A stretch of 52,395 nt of DNA from Candidatus Uhrbacteria bacterium (GTDB lineage Bacteria > Patescibacteriota > Patescibacteriia > UBA9934). Below the pieces are notes generated by a model, which ran no database searches, was not told where the DNA came from, and saw only the letters and a program-made list of their open reading frames with translations. The stretch lies in contig CALRAI010000004.1 of the NCBI GenBank assembly GCA_943350635.1, positions 1-52,395 on the forward strand. Reading direction: 5' to 3'. Below are positions 40,183 through 48,710 of the stretch, in pieces. Positions within the stretch are counted from its first letter, which is position 1, and each line of letters opens with the position of its first letter. The position numbers and the translations under genes were made by a program.

Positions 40183-40659
40183 CTACGCTTCGGGAAGGGG
40201 CTGGAACCAGTCTGGCGCCCAACCCCTGCGATCGAAGAGATACAGGCCCACGAGGTGGCGTGGAGCGAGCACTTCGTCGGGATCCTCGGCGGTGTGCTCT
40301 GGGAACATCCACCGAAGGTATTCTTCCTCGTTGCTGTCGAGCTCGTACCGGTACCGTGGCGTCTTTCGTGCCTCGAGGTATGCCATTGCGAGGAACCAGA
40401 GACTTGCTTGGCTCACTTCTGGCGATTTTTTTACCCGCCGTTGAGCCATCTCCGCAAGCATGTCTGCAATGGCGCACGCCGGCAGCCATGCGACGGAGAG
40501 CGACCGGGCCTGTCCGTTCCGTACCGAGCGATCGAAGAGCGATGCCGCGCGCACAAGGAACCTGTCGATAGGCTCCCAGCGTCGAAGCGCGCTCGCATCG
40601 TTCGCTGACATTTGTTTTTTTATCCGTTGAACCGAACTCGTGTGAACCAATTCTTGCAT
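40183..40659 (-). CDS. Hypothetical GC-rich cassette protein
   Basis: 158 residues from ATG 40659, preceded by TTGGAG 7 bases upstream, in the style of the other GC-rich cassettes. The protein is soluble and helical, with many Arg, Ala and Leu (WEPIDRFLVRAASLFDRSVR, then EVSQASLWFLAMAYLEARK) and a Trp-rich end (RRGWAPDWFQPLPEA). No family was recognised. It sits between the penicillin-binding protein gene and a coiled-coil gene, with hairpins on both sides. Confidence 0.6.
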   Translation of the reverse strand: MQELVHTSSVQRIKKQMSANDASALRRWEPIDRFLVRAASLFDRSVRNGQARSLSVAWLPACAIADMLAEMAQRRVKKSPEVSQASLWFLAMAYLEARKTPRYRYELDSNEEEYLRWMFPEHTAEDPDEVLAPRHLVGLYLFDRRGWAPDWFQPLPEA

Positions 40660-40672
40660 GAGAATCTCCAAG

Positions 40673-40696
40673 AACTCCGCTTACTGTAGCGGAGTT
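40673..40696. terminator. Hairpin before the GC-rich gene at 40183
   Basis: AACTCCGCTTACTGTAGCGGAGTT has 10-bp arms, directly after the stop of the coiled-coil gene on the minus strand and 14 bases before the ATG at 40659. It may terminate the upstream gene or act in the leader of the downstream one. Confidence 0.5.
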
Positions 40697-40714
40697 TTAC
40701 GCGTTTCGTCAATG

Positions 40715-41554
40715 CTATCGACCCACGAACGCTGACTTTGGATCAATGTCGTGTTTGGATACACTTTGGGTGTTTCCTGCCTTTTTGTAGTTCCACAGTA
40801 CTGCTCTCATTGCGAGTCCTTGCGCATTTGGATTTCCCCGATGTTCCCGAAGAAGCATTAAGAGCTGTTTTGTAATAAAGGCCGCATCTCCAACCCGCAC
40901 TTCTCCAATAGTCACGAGCTCAGCAGCAAGACTTTCGGATGTATCTTTTTCGCTTTCGTCTATTGCCTCCTGCGACGGCCCGCCCTGCGCTCGAACGCGC
41001 TCCAAAAGCATTGAATGATTGGAGGCAGCAACATCGTCTCCGTCTGCTCGGGCTGAACTTATTTCCTCTTCCAAAAGTCCACAGCATTCTTTCGCTGCGG
41101 CTGCACGGTCGATATCGCTCGTATTTTCATCGTCCAAGATGTCTCGTAGCGCAACAATGCGATCGAATCGTTTGATCCGTATTTCCTGAATAAGCTGCTC
41201 TGCTGCGGCGATGTCCTCCGTGTTTCGATCACGAGATACCTGGAGTGTGTGGAGTGTGGGATTTTTTCGTCTGAGAAGCTGCGCAGCAAATCGCTCCATG
41301 TTTTCGACTGTCGTCAAAATATTTGCGCCTGTTCCACCATTCACAACTTCGCCGATTTCGGCGTTCATTATTCCCTGAGCTTCCAGAAAAAATGCGTGCT
41401 CCTCCTCTGGGGTGAGCTCCGCCGCCCCGCCAAGTAATTTTCCAATCTGCTCCTGCGCGAGCGCACGGATTTCGCGATATCCCCTTGATTCTTCTTGCAA
41501 TTCTGCTTCAAGAGCATTTCGACGCAACAACGTTTGTTCATTCCCAATGGCCAT
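40715..41554 (-). CDS. Coiled-coil protein of unknown function
   Basis: 279 residues, acidic and almost wholly helical (LLRRNALEAELQEESRGYRE; NTEDIAAAEQLIQEIRIK), with no membrane segment or signal peptide. Two Cys (ECCGLLEEE) lie near the middle. The extended -10 TATACT ends 8 bases before the ATG and no Shine-Dalgarno sequence is present, so the message is probably leaderless. It lies downstream of dnaN on the same strand with a gap of about 80 bp. A structural role is possible, but I recognise no family. Confidence 0.6.
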   Translation of the reverse strand: MAIGNEQTLLRRNALEAELQEESRGYREIRALAQEQIGKLLGGAAELTPEEEHAFFLEAQGIMNAEIGEVVNGGTGANILTTVENMERFAAQLLRRKNPTLHTLQVSRDRNTEDIAAAEQLIQEIRIKRFDRIVALRDILDDENTSDIDRAAAAKECCGLLEEEISSARADGDDVAASNHSMLLERVRAQGGPSQEAIDESEKDTSESLAAELVTIGEVRVGDAAFITKQLLMLLREHRGNPNAQGLAMRAVLWNYKKAGNTQSVSKHDIDPKSAFVGR

Positions 41555-41637
41555 ATGGGAACAGTATACAACATCGCAGCTCGATTTTTACGCAGTTGCC
41601 GAGACCTGGTGTAATCGAACGAGTACAGCCTAAGAAA

Positions 41638-42771
41638 CTATTGCCGAATTGGCATCACGATGTAGAGATATTTTTCGTCGGGCAAATTAAACGGAGTAAC
41701 GACACATGGCTGCATGGCGTCGATAAATTTGAGGACGATTTTTTCGGAAGTCATGGCATTTACACCGTCCAGAAGATACCGGAAGTTGAGCACTGCGGAG
41801 TTTACGGCGCCAGTCATTTCGCCCTCCACGGTAACGGTGTTTTCTCCTCGACCAACGTCCGTTGCCGAAAGTGTAACTGTTTTATCGACGGGATTCGCCT
41901 CGAGACGCACGTCGAACAGACCAGCCTTTGAAAATAGGCTCGTTCTTTTAATTGCTTGAGCAAATGCGGATTTATCGATGGTAATCTCCGTGGACGACGA
42001 CTTGGGGATAATCTGTCGATAATCGGGATATACTCCCTCTACCGTCCGCGATGAGAGTTCAACGGTACCGTAACGGAATACAATCTGATTTTCCGTGAGC
42101 TCAACGTCGATGTTCTCTGGGTTTTCTACGCTATCGCGCAGCACACTGAGGATTCGTCGCAATTCCCCGAGCGTTCGTGAAGGCACGATCGCTTTGCGCT
42201 CGCCTTCTGCCGATTCTCCAAGAGCGATAATCTTCTCCCCGAGTCGATAGCTATCAGTTGCAGCAAGAATGAGCTGCTTATTCAACCCATCGAAGTGCAT
42301 GAATACGCCGGTGAGTGCTTGTCGAGCTTCGTTCGTTGCTACGGCAAAGAGCACCTGACCGAGTGCTGCGTCGAGGGCGGCGGCTGGAACGAGGAATCGT
42401 ACGCCACCGGTAACTGGAGGGATCAATGGAAATTCATTTGCTGGAATGCCGTTAATTTTTGTTTTCGTCTTTTCGCACACGATCGACACCGCATGATCGA
42501 GAAGATCGAGATCGACACGCTCATTCGGTAAAAGATTCACGTAATCTGCAAAGAGCTTTGATGGAAGCGTGTATTCCCCCGGTTGATCGACCTTTCCACG
42601 AATGGTACAGGTGATGGTGAGTTCAAGATTTGTTGCGGTGAGTTTAAGACCTCCGATATCGGCTCGAAGCAGAACGTTATTCAAAATGGGCAAATTCACA
42701 TTCTTTCCAGAGATGTGACTCGTGATAGCGAGTCCTTGATACAAATTTTCTCGCGTGCAAGAGAGCTTCAC
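41638..42771 (-). CDS. dnaN: DNA polymerase III beta subunit (sliding clamp)
   Basis: 377 residues. The three-domain clamp is recognisable: MKLSCTRENLYQGLAITSHI, LRADIGGLKLTATNLELTI, and C-terminal KYLYIVMPIRQ, the usual MPxR ending. The start is a GTG at 42771, translated as Met. Binding the clamp loader and polymerase, the ring slides on DNA. It sits after dnaA with a 288-bp gap that contains further DnaA-box-like sequences. A TATATAGAT -10 lies about 20 bases before the start. Confidence 0.95.
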   Translation of the reverse strand: MKLSCTRENLYQGLAITSHISGKNVNLPILNNVLLRADIGGLKLTATNLELTITCTIRGKVDQPGEYTLPSKLFADYVNLLPNERVDLDLLDHAVSIVCEKTKTKINGIPANEFPLIPPVTGGVRFLVPAAALDAALGQVLFAVATNEARQALTGVFMHFDGLNKQLILAATDSYRLGEKIIALGESAEGERKAIVPSRTLGELRRILSVLRDSVENPENIDVELTENQIVFRYGTVELSSRTVEGVYPDYRQIIPKSSSTEITIDKSAFAQAIKRTSLFSKAGLFDVRLEANPVDKTVTLSATDVGRGENTVTVEGEMTGAVNSAVLNFRYLLDGVNAMTSEKIVLKFIDAMQPCVVTPFNLPDEKYLYIVMPIRQ

Positions 42772-43059
42772 AATCAGGAAATTAATATCTATATAAGAAC
42801 AGTAGTAACAGTAAGGGGTGTGTATGAAGTGGATAATCGATCTGCGCCTGCGGCAGTATAGCGATCCGTGATTTTCTGCGGTGGACGAAACGTGTGGATG
42901 ATTGTGATTGAGCTGTGTGCAACTCGTTGATGTTGATTTTGTTCTGCTTTTCGTCCCCCATCTATCCTACCGTTTTCCCCAGGGATTTACACCTGGTTAT
43001 CTACGGGCTTTTCCCCAGTTCATACACAATTCACAGGGATGTCCCCTTTTGTTCACATG

Positions 43060-44448
43060 TTATCCCGCATAGAGCTTCTGCTTAATAAGCTCGAGATCCT
43101 TTTGAAGTTTTTCATCGGTTTTTACGAGGTCGGAGATCTTTCCGTATGCGTGCATTGCTGTGGTGTGATCGCGTCCACCAAGCTCATCGCCAATGGCGGG
43201 ATACGACGTTTTCATCTCTTCTCGCATCAAATACATGATGATTTGGCGAGGGAACGCAAGTTTCTTTTCTCGAGATTTTCCAAGAATATCGTCGATAGTA
43301 ATGTCGAAATATTCGGAGACAATAAGAATAAGCTGGCGCGGAGTCACGGTTTTCCGTACATTTTCCGATTCAAAACTTGCGATGATTGGTTTTACTGTTT
43401 CGAGTGTTGGTGCGATGTTGCGGAACTGGTGAATGGCAATGATTTTGTTGAGCGCACCCTCGAGTTCGCGAATATTGGAATAAATATTCGACGCAACGTA
43501 GTGAAGGATCTCGCGATCGAGTGAAAATGCCTTCTCGATACACTTGCGTTGAAGAATTGCGATTCGTGTTTCCAGATCCGGCATGCCAACGTCCACAAGC
43601 ATTCCCCACTCTAATCGAGACTGAAGACGTTTTTCGAGACTGGTGATGGATTTTGGTGGACGATCGGATGAAATAACGATCTGACGCTGCTCTTGGTGGA
43701 GCGCGTTGAAGGTGTGAAAGAACTCCTCCTGCGTTCCTTCTTTTCCGGTGATGAATTGAATGTCGTCGATAAGGAGAAGATCTACATTGCGGTAACGATC
43801 TTTGAATTCCTTTCCTTTTCCGGATCGGATGGCGTTGATGAAGTCGTTGGTGAATCGCTCACAGGTTACGTAAAGAATGCGAACATTTGGATTGCGTCGG
43901 CGCATTTCGTTGGCGATGGCGTGAAGGAGGTGTGTTTTTCCCAGTCCGACGCCGCCGTAAATGAAAAGTGGGTTGTAGGCTTGACCGGGTTGAGCAGCCA
44001 CTGCTTGTGCCGCGGCATGAGCGAGCTCGTTCTGTTTGCCGACGACGAATGTTTGAAATGTGTATTGCGGATTGACGGTGATAGTTCCTGTTCCGCCTAC
44101 CTCTGCACTTCCTGTGGGCACAAATCCGTAGTCCTCCGCGTTCTCCTTGGTTTGTGCGGGTTTCTTTTCCTCAAGAATGAGGGGCTGAGGTGCGTCGGTT
44201 CGTGTGGCGACGCGATATGTGAGGCTCCGAACGGCCTGATTGGTGATGCCTTGAATGGTTTCGAGAATATCGCGGTGGTGTTTCTTGCTAATCCACTGTT
44301 GGGTGATGGTGTTGGGAACGCCAATAACCACTTCTCCGGTTTTGTAGTCGCATACAAATGTCTTGCGAAACCACGTGGTGAAGTGGGCCTTGCTGACTTT
44401 TAGCTCCATTTCACCCAAGACCGCTTCCCAGAGCTCGTGAGTATTCAT
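43060..44448 (-). CDS. dnaA: Chromosomal replication initiator DnaA
   Basis: 462 residues from ATG 44448 (MNTHELWEAVL); an earlier methionine at 44481 is less likely. Domain I is N-terminal. Walker A YGGVGLGKTHLL (about residues 158-169) and Walker B LLIDDIQFI are clear, and domain IV ends with the DnaA-box-binding signature GGRDHTTAMHAYGKI. The protein opens the origin at clustered DnaA boxes. It lies next to dnaN, and the gap towards rpmH contains two perfect boxes. Confidence 0.97.
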   Translation of the reverse strand: MNTHELWEAVLGEMELKVSKAHFTTWFRKTFVCDYKTGEVVIGVPNTITQQWISKKHHRDILETIQGITNQAVRSLTYRVATRTDAPQPLILEEKKPAQTKENAEDYGFVPTGSAEVGGTGTITVNPQYTFQTFVVGKQNELAHAAAQAVAAQPGQAYNPLFIYGGVGLGKTHLLHAIANEMRRRNPNVRILYVTCERFTNDFINAIRSGKGKEFKDRYRNVDLLLIDDIQFITGKEGTQEEFFHTFNALHQEQRQIVISSDRPPKSITSLEKRLQSRLEWGMLVDVGMPDLETRIAILQRKCIEKAFSLDREILHYVASNIYSNIRELEGALNKIIAIHQFRNIAPTLETVKPIIASFESENVRKTVTPRQLILIVSEYFDITIDDILGKSREKKLAFPRQIIMYLMREEMKTSYPAIGDELGGRDHTTAMHAYGKISDLVKTDEKLQKDLELIKQKLYAG

Positions 44449-44511
44449 AGTCGAAGACACATCAAGGACGAGATTTATCACCTCAGTCGATCAGAACATT
44501 TTCATTTGCGG

Positions 44512-44597
44512 CGAGTTTGGGTGCGCGGCGAGAAAAGCTTTTGAAGCGTACTGAGCGGTACGATGAAAAAGTTTTCGATGCTGCAAGCCCAAAATCG
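44512..44597. other. Long hairpin element, copy A
   Basis: Same plan as the element at 35572-35659: outer stem CGAGTTTGGG / CCCAAAATCG, a middle stem (AGAAAAG, GCTTTT with AAAAAGTTTTC) and the tip CGTAC...GTACG, followed by GACCAAA. It sits about 70 bases upstream of the dnaA start. Relative to copy B three outer base pairs are changed on both sides. No coding sense was found. Confidence 0.6.
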
Positions 44598-44603
44598 ACC
44601 AAA

Positions 44604-44979
44604 GGAGGATGTTCTGTGGCATCATAGGTGATTATCCACAGCATTGAAAGCTTCGGCTATTAGCCAAATGTTTGTAGAAAGTGGATGAATGTGTGGATAA
44701 GTGTACAAAAAAAGGGGACAACTGCCGATGTTATGCACATTTTGGGCGGGAATCGCAGAAAATGATTTTGCGACGCAGCGACTTGCCGTTCGACGGGTCC
44801 TGTCACCGCGGACCTCATTACGGTGCTCGACTCGCACGTGAGGTTTGTTGAGAACCATCGTCTGTGTGCTGTGCGAGCTGCGCTCCGTATGGGGGCCTCC
44901 CGCGGTGCCACCCGTCTATCCGCTTCGCCGCTATGTCCGATTGACATGCTATACTTAAAGGCGTAAAGTCTTGCCACTT
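44604..44979. other. Probable replication origin (oriC)
   Basis: The dnaA-rpmH gap contains two perfect DnaA boxes, TTATCCACA at 44632-44640 and TGTGGATAA (its complement) at 44692-44700, 52 bp apart in opposite orientation. A weaker TTCATCCAC lies at 44681-44689. An AT-rich stretch with GTGTACAAAAAAAGG follows. No gene is seen here; the rest is a GC-rich leader towards rpmH. Gene order (dnaN, dnaA, origin, rpmH, rnpA, yidD) is that of classic bacterial origins. Confidence 0.8.
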
Positions 44980-45132
44980 ATGCCTAAGCGAACGTATCAG
45001 CCCAAAAAGCGGCAACGCGCAAAGGTGCACGGGTTCCGGAAGCGCATGAAGTCCAAGGATGGACGTATCGTCTTAAAGCGTCGCCGAGCCAAGGGCCGTA
45101 AGAGACTCACCGTCACCGCACGTCCCCGTTAG
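44980..45132 (+). CDS. rpmH: 50S ribosomal protein L34
   Basis: 50 residues: [20 protein letters not shown] and [11 protein letters not shown], rich in Lys and Arg, match the invariant L34 signature. The ATG at 44980 follows the extended -10 TGCTATACT (44950-44955). The gene leads the origin-side transcript, with rnpA after a terminator-like hairpin. Confidence 0.95.
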   Translation: MPKRTYQPKKRQRAKVHGFRKRMKSKDGRIVLKRRRAKGRKRLTVTARPR

Positions 45133-45148
45133 TAGGCCATTCATCCAG

Positions 45149-45181
45149 ATCCGACTCGTAAGGGTCGGATTTTGGTATCAT
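45149..45181 (+). terminator. Hairpin plus -10 box between rpmH and rnpA
   Basis: ATCCGAC pairs with GTCGGAT and TTTTGG follows; then TATCAT (45176-45181) ends 6 bases before the rnpA ATG. rpmH may thus end here and rnpA have its own leaderless start. Confidence 0.55.
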
Positions 45182-45187
45182 TTCCCT

Positions 45188-45526
45188 ATGCTCAGCAAGG
45201 ATCATCGTTTGCGGCACGAAAAAGATATTGGAAAGGTTCTCAAGTCGAGAGCTGGGGCTTTTGATAATGCCTGTGGGGTGAAAATGGTGAAAAACGATCT
45301 TGATTTTTCGCGCTTCGCTGTGGTGGTTGGCACTAAGGTGAGTAAGAAGGCGGTTGATCGTAATCGCATTCGTCGGCAATATCGGGAGATTTTGCGATCG
45401 ATGATGAGCATGATTAAGCCGGGATTCGATGTGATTTTGCTGACGGCGAAGCCCGCGCTTCCATTGGACTATCATCAAAAGGAAGCAAAGTTGAAAGGCA
45501 CGTTGCATCGCGCGAAATTGTTATGA
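45188..45526 (+). CDS. rnpA: Ribonuclease P protein component
   Basis: 112 residues. The family box is present: FSRFAVVVGTKVSKKAVDRNRIRRQ with the RNR(I/L)RR motif, preceded by the LSKDHRLRHEKDIGKVLKS block. With the RNase P RNA, which is elsewhere, it trims the 5' ends of tRNA precursors. The gene ends in a 4-base overlap with yidD (ATGA). Confidence 0.93.
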   Translation: MLSKDHRLRHEKDIGKVLKSRAGAFDNACGVKMVKNDLDFSRFAVVVGTKVSKKAVDRNRIRRQYREILRSMMSMIKPGFDVILLTAKPALPLDYHQKEAKLKGTLHRAKLL

Positions 45527-45771
45527 CCGCGCAAATCATCATCCGCCAAATTGCGACGATGCCGATTGTGATCTATCAACAGACGCTTTCTCTTGACCAT
45601 GGTCCGATGAAATCGATGTATCCGCATGGGTTCTGTCCGTTCTATCCTTCATGTTCCGAATATTGCCGACAGTCGATTTTGAAGGATGGTGTTCCGCTCG
45701 GAATTGCAAAAGGAGCGATTCGTATTCTTCGATGTCATCCGTGGACGGAGGGCGGAATTGATACACCATAA
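45523..45771 (+). CDS. yidD: Membrane protein insertion efficiency factor YidD
   Basis: 82 residues, starting in the rnpA stop overlap. The YidD signature is complete: SMYPHGFCPFYPSCSEYCRQ and LRCHPWTEGGIDTP. It assists insertion of membrane proteins near YidC. In most bacteria yidC comes next, but here a hairpin and unrelated genes follow, so yidC must lie elsewhere. Confidence 0.93.
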   Translation: MTAQIIIRQIATMPIVIYQQTLSLDHGPMKSMYPHGFCPFYPSCSEYCRQSILKDGVPLGIAKGAIRILRCHPWTEGGIDTP

Positions 45772-45777
45772 CAAAAA

Positions 45778-45800
45778 TTCAGAGCGAAATGCTCTGAAAA
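45778..45800 (+). terminator. Terminator after yidD
   Basis: TTCAGAGC pairs with GCTCTGAA around a short loop, followed by AATAG. It marks the end of the rpmH-rnpA-yidD transcript. Confidence 0.5.
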
Positions 45801-45896
45801 TAGTCAGTTCCTCCGCCACTAGAGTTCTGGCGAAGGAACCTCTTGCTTGGAGTATATCGAGCGAGAATATTGATGCAAGCCACGGATGGGGACAAT

Positions 45897-46121
45897 TCAC
45901 TCCTCTCTGATTTCTATGAGTTTTTTATTGGATATTTTTCCGGATTTTATAAGGATTCTTGATTGCGGGACGTTAAAATATTCTGCGAGAAGCTTTATGA
46001 GTTCGTCGTTTGCTTTCCCATCAACCGGCGCCGATTTCAGCCGCACGATCAACGAACCATCCTTAGCCTCATCGACCTGAGATTTTCCCGAATTTGGTTT
46101 TACAGTAACCGCGATTATCAT
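45897..46121 (-). CDS. DUF167 (YggU) family protein
   Basis: 74 residues: [20 protein letters not shown] then [20 protein letters not shown]. This matches the small DUF167 family; its function is unknown. It stands about 40 bp downstream of the HD-domain gene on the same strand and is probably translated from that transcript or from its own start. Confidence 0.88.
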   Translation of the reverse strand: MIIAVTVKPNSGKSQVDEAKDGSLIVRLKSAPVDGKANDELIKLLAEYFNVPQSRILIKSGKISNKKLIEIREE

Positions 46122-46160
46122 ATTCGAATCGATTCAATTTCCATGATGGCATCATGATAG

Positions 46161-47174
46161 CTATGTTTCCTGTTCCGCCTTGAGAATCGCAGCGAATTCC
46201 TTGGGGAGATTTACGCAACGGGGCGCTGATTTTAGATAGGTCATTTGTTCTGCGAGCTTTTTGAGTCCTGGAAGCAGCGCGGTTGTTTTTATCAATTTTC
46301 CATCGATTACGACGAGCGGATCAATCCAGCGAAACTTTTCTCTTGCCACAATCGGACTTGAGGAATCGCCAAGTTCGATTGGGGCACCTGCAGCGATCCA
46401 TTGAAAGAAAAGAGCGAAGACTGGATCGTTCGATTCCCACAACTTTCCAAGAATTGCGTCGTCTGTTCCAAGCAAATCTTCTTTTACGATGATTCCCATG
46501 GTTAGTGCTCGCTTTATCATTGCAGCAAGCGTGAAGAACAGCGAAACTCCGGAATGGCTTGCTCGTATAGTATCGGTGTCGATGCTGAGTCTAGAAAAAC
46601 GATCGGCAACGTATGCATTGTTACATGCAAAAACACCATTGTGATTGACGAGGTGCTTCAGGAAAACGTTGCGGATTTCTTCAACCGTTGTTTGTTGTGT
46701 GTTGAGGCCGTCGCGAAACGTGTAGTCGATTCTGTCCGCACACAACGCGCCGCTTGGTTGTTCTAGAAGCGTAAATTGTTCCTCGTTAAAAATGACGTCC
46801 CTCGAAATTCCAAATCCTTCTACGATTCTTGCAAGTTCTTCAAGGTGCGGATTAATTTCAAACACTTTATGGTGCGCCTCTTGATCGATGAAGTCGTCAA
46901 ACACATAGTCGATAACGTGTGAAAATGCGAGGTGATTCGCGTCGTGCAACAATCCTGCGATTTGCTCTTCCCTGCTTGCACCAAATATCTGTAATAGCTG
47001 ATATGCGCCGATGCAATGTTCTCCTCGTGTAGTATTCCAACTTGGATCCATTAGAACCGTTGCTCCGTTTTGATTCACGTGAAATAGTCGTTGAAACGCA
47101 GGGCTTTCAATGAGCGCGATTGCACAAGGGTCGACAATTTCGAATTCGCCGTACACTTTGTCGTTGACGAGCAT
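46161..47174 (-). CDS. HD-domain phosphohydrolase
   Basis: 337 residues. The HD motif is seen as RGEHCIGAYQLLQI and GLLHDANHLAFSH (His-Asp pair), giving the metal centre, and LCADRIDYTFRDG further on. The order of motifs resembles dGTPase/SAMHD1-like enzymes that remove phosphates from nucleotides. The start is 2 bases after the endonuclease IV stop (ATG next to TAA), so these two and the DUF167 gene form one operon, hinting at nucleotide quality control. Confidence 0.85.
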   Translation of the reverse strand: MLVNDKVYGEFEIVDPCAIALIESPAFQRLFHVNQNGATVLMDPSWNTTRGEHCIGAYQLLQIFGASREEQIAGLLHDANHLAFSHVIDYVFDDFIDQEAHHKVFEINPHLEELARIVEGFGISRDVIFNEEQFTLLEQPSGALCADRIDYTFRDGLNTQQTTVEEIRNVFLKHLVNHNGVFACNNAYVADRFSRLSIDTDTIRASHSGVSLFFTLAAMIKRALTMGIIVKEDLLGTDDAILGKLWESNDPVFALFFQWIAAGAPIELGDSSSPIVAREKFRWIDPLVVIDGKLIKTTALLPGLKKLAEQMTYLKSAPRCVNLPKEFAAILKAEQET

Positions 47175-47176
47175 AA

Positions 47177-48025
47177 TTATTTTCTCAAGCTTTTCAATAA
47201 CGCCATGTCCTCTTCTCTGCTTCCTGGTTCCTCTTCCCCATCGAATGGCGTTTCAAGGATGAGGTCGATGTGTTGGAGTTTTGGATGTTCGACGATGTAT
47301 TTGAAGGCGTTGGCGCCGATGAAGCCGTGTCCAAGGTGTTGATGACGATCTTTGTGGCCGTCGAATTCGATCTTACTGTCGTTGCAGTGTGACGCGACCA
47401 ATTTATCGAGGCCGATGATGCGATCGAAGTCCGCAAAAGTCTGGTTGACCGCTTCTTTGGTTCGCAAATCGTAACCTGATGCGAAGGCGTGTTGCGTGTC
47501 GAAACAGACGCCGATTTCTTTGCCGCGTTTCGCGCCGTTGATGAACTGGGCGATTTCTTCGAACTCATCTCCCATCACGGCTCCTGCGCCAGCACTGATT
47601 TCGATGAGGAGCTGACACGATCCTTCGTATCCGTCCATAATCCGATCGAGTCCTTTGATGACGGCTTCAACGCCCGCTTCCTGCCCCACTTCCTTCGCCG
47701 ATCCTGGATGAAACATAATCGCCTTTGCGCCAATTTGTGTGCCGCGATCGAGTTCCTCACGAAGAATTTTTACGGATCCAAAACGCGTCGTATTTTTCGC
47801 CGAAGCAAGATTTACAATATATGGTGCATGAATGTACACGTCCTTGATGTCGTTTTCTTTCATCGACTCACGAAACTTTATTGCATCCTCGTCGCTTATT
47901 GGTTTTACTGCGAACATTTGCGGAGAACGGGAAAAGATTTGAATCACTTCACATCCCAAAAGCTTGCCCGCTGGCCCCGCCTTCCAAAGCCCTCCCGCTG
48001 CCGAAACGTGTGCGCCAAATCGCAT
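47177..48025 (-). CDS. nfo: Endonuclease IV
   Basis: 282 residues. The AP-endonuclease 2 fold is plain: FGAHVSAAGGL at the start, CFDTQHAFASGYDL with metal-binding His, SHCNDSK, and DRHQHLGHGFIG near the end. Three zinc ions bind the His/Asp/Glu set. It cuts DNA next to abasic sites for repair. The ORF6N gene stop is 5 bases upstream and the HD-domain gene follows 2 bases after, so they are likely co-transcribed. Confidence 0.95.
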   Translation of the reverse strand: MRFGAHVSAAGGLWKAGPAGKLLGCEVIQIFSRSPQMFAVKPISDEDAIKFRESMKENDIKDVYIHAPYIVNLASAKNTTRFGSVKILREELDRGTQIGAKAIMFHPGSAKEVGQEAGVEAVIKGLDRIMDGYEGSCQLLIEISAGAGAVMGDEFEEIAQFINGAKRGKEIGVCFDTQHAFASGYDLRTKEAVNQTFADFDRIIGLDKLVASHCNDSKIEFDGHKDRHQHLGHGFIGANAFKYIVEHPKLQHIDLILETPFDGEEEPGSREEDMALLKSLRK

Positions 48026-48030
48026 AGAGA

Positions 48031-48537
48031 TTATTTATGTTTGTCCTTGAATCGAATATCGCTTTTCTTTCCGCTGTCCTCAATGGTTTGGCGGAGTGCA
48101 TCGAAAACGATTTTGAATTGTTCGTCGTATTGTTTTTCGAGGAAATCGAGGCGCAGGCGGAGATCGGAGTGTTCGATAGCCATATCTCGGAGATAGATGA
48201 AGGTGCGAATGATTTGAATGTTTACGGCGATAGCTTGTTTGCTCTTAAGGATGCTTGAAAGCATAGCGATGCCGTGTTCGGTAAAAACGAAGGGCAAGTA
48301 GCGTTGACCTCCCCAACTTGAGGTCACAATTTGTGACCTCAAGTTGTGAAACTCCTTCTCTGTAAGGCGAAAGGCGAAATCCTCAGGAAATCTTTCCACG
48401 TTTCTTTTTACGGATTGTAGTAATACTTTTGTTTCAAGTCCATACAATTTTGCTAAGTCTCTATCCAGCATGACCTTCTTTCCTCGAAAAACATAAATTC
48501 GATTTTCAATTATTTCTATCGGTAATAGTGATGCCAT
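48031..48537 (-). CDS. ORF6N (KilA-N-like) domain protein
   Basis: 168 residues from ATG 48537 (MASLLPIEIIENRIYVFRGK). The ORF6N domain shows VMLDRDLAKLYGLETKVLLQ, NLRSQIVTSSWGGQRYLPFV and FTEHGIAMLSSIL; the last 60 residues are a coiled coil. Such proteins bind DNA and often come from phages. The 33-bp stretch coding for NLRSQIVTSS is a perfect palindrome (48314-48346). A set of similar palindromes stands in its upstream region. The gene is the first of an operon with nfo and the HD gene. Confidence 0.88.
   Translation of the reverse strand: MASLLPIEIIENRIYVFRGKKVMLDRDLAKLYGLETKVLLQSVKRNVERFPEDFAFRLTEKEFHNLRSQIVTSSWGGQRYLPFVFTEHGIAMLSSILKSKQAIAVNIQIIRTFIYLRDMAIEHSDLRLRLDFLEKQYDEQFKIVFDALRQTIEDSGKKSDIRFKDKHK
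48314..48346. repeat. 33-bp perfect palindrome inside the ORF6N gene
   Basis: Arms of 16 bp, CAACTTGAGGTCACAA and TTGTGACCTCAAGTTG, flank one central base. The stretch encodes NLRSQIVTSS on the minus strand. Four shorter palindromes of the same type lie in the intergenic region upstream. Confidence 0.9.
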
Positions 48538-48566
48538 AGAAAATTTATTGAACAATAAGATTTTTT

Positions 48567-48705
48567 AAGATCACAATTTGTGATCTTGAGGTGCCAAATT
48601 GGCGCCTCAAGTTTTGAACTAGATTACCACTAAAAATATACTGAATCGAATTGGAGGTCGCAAATTGTGACCTCCAATCTTGATGTCGCAAATTGCGATA
48701 TCAAG
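48567..48705. repeat. Array of four palindromes upstream of the ORF6N gene
   Basis: P1 48567-48587 (10-bp arms, perfect), P2 48585-48611, P3 48651-48677 and P4 48679-48705 (13-bp arms, one G-T pair each). All share the form of a GTCxCAA-type half, one central base and TTGxGAC. They occupy the ~170-bp gap between the ORF6N gene and the TrmB-like gene; no gene is seen in it. Confidence 0.85.
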
Positions 48706-48710
48706 TTTTA

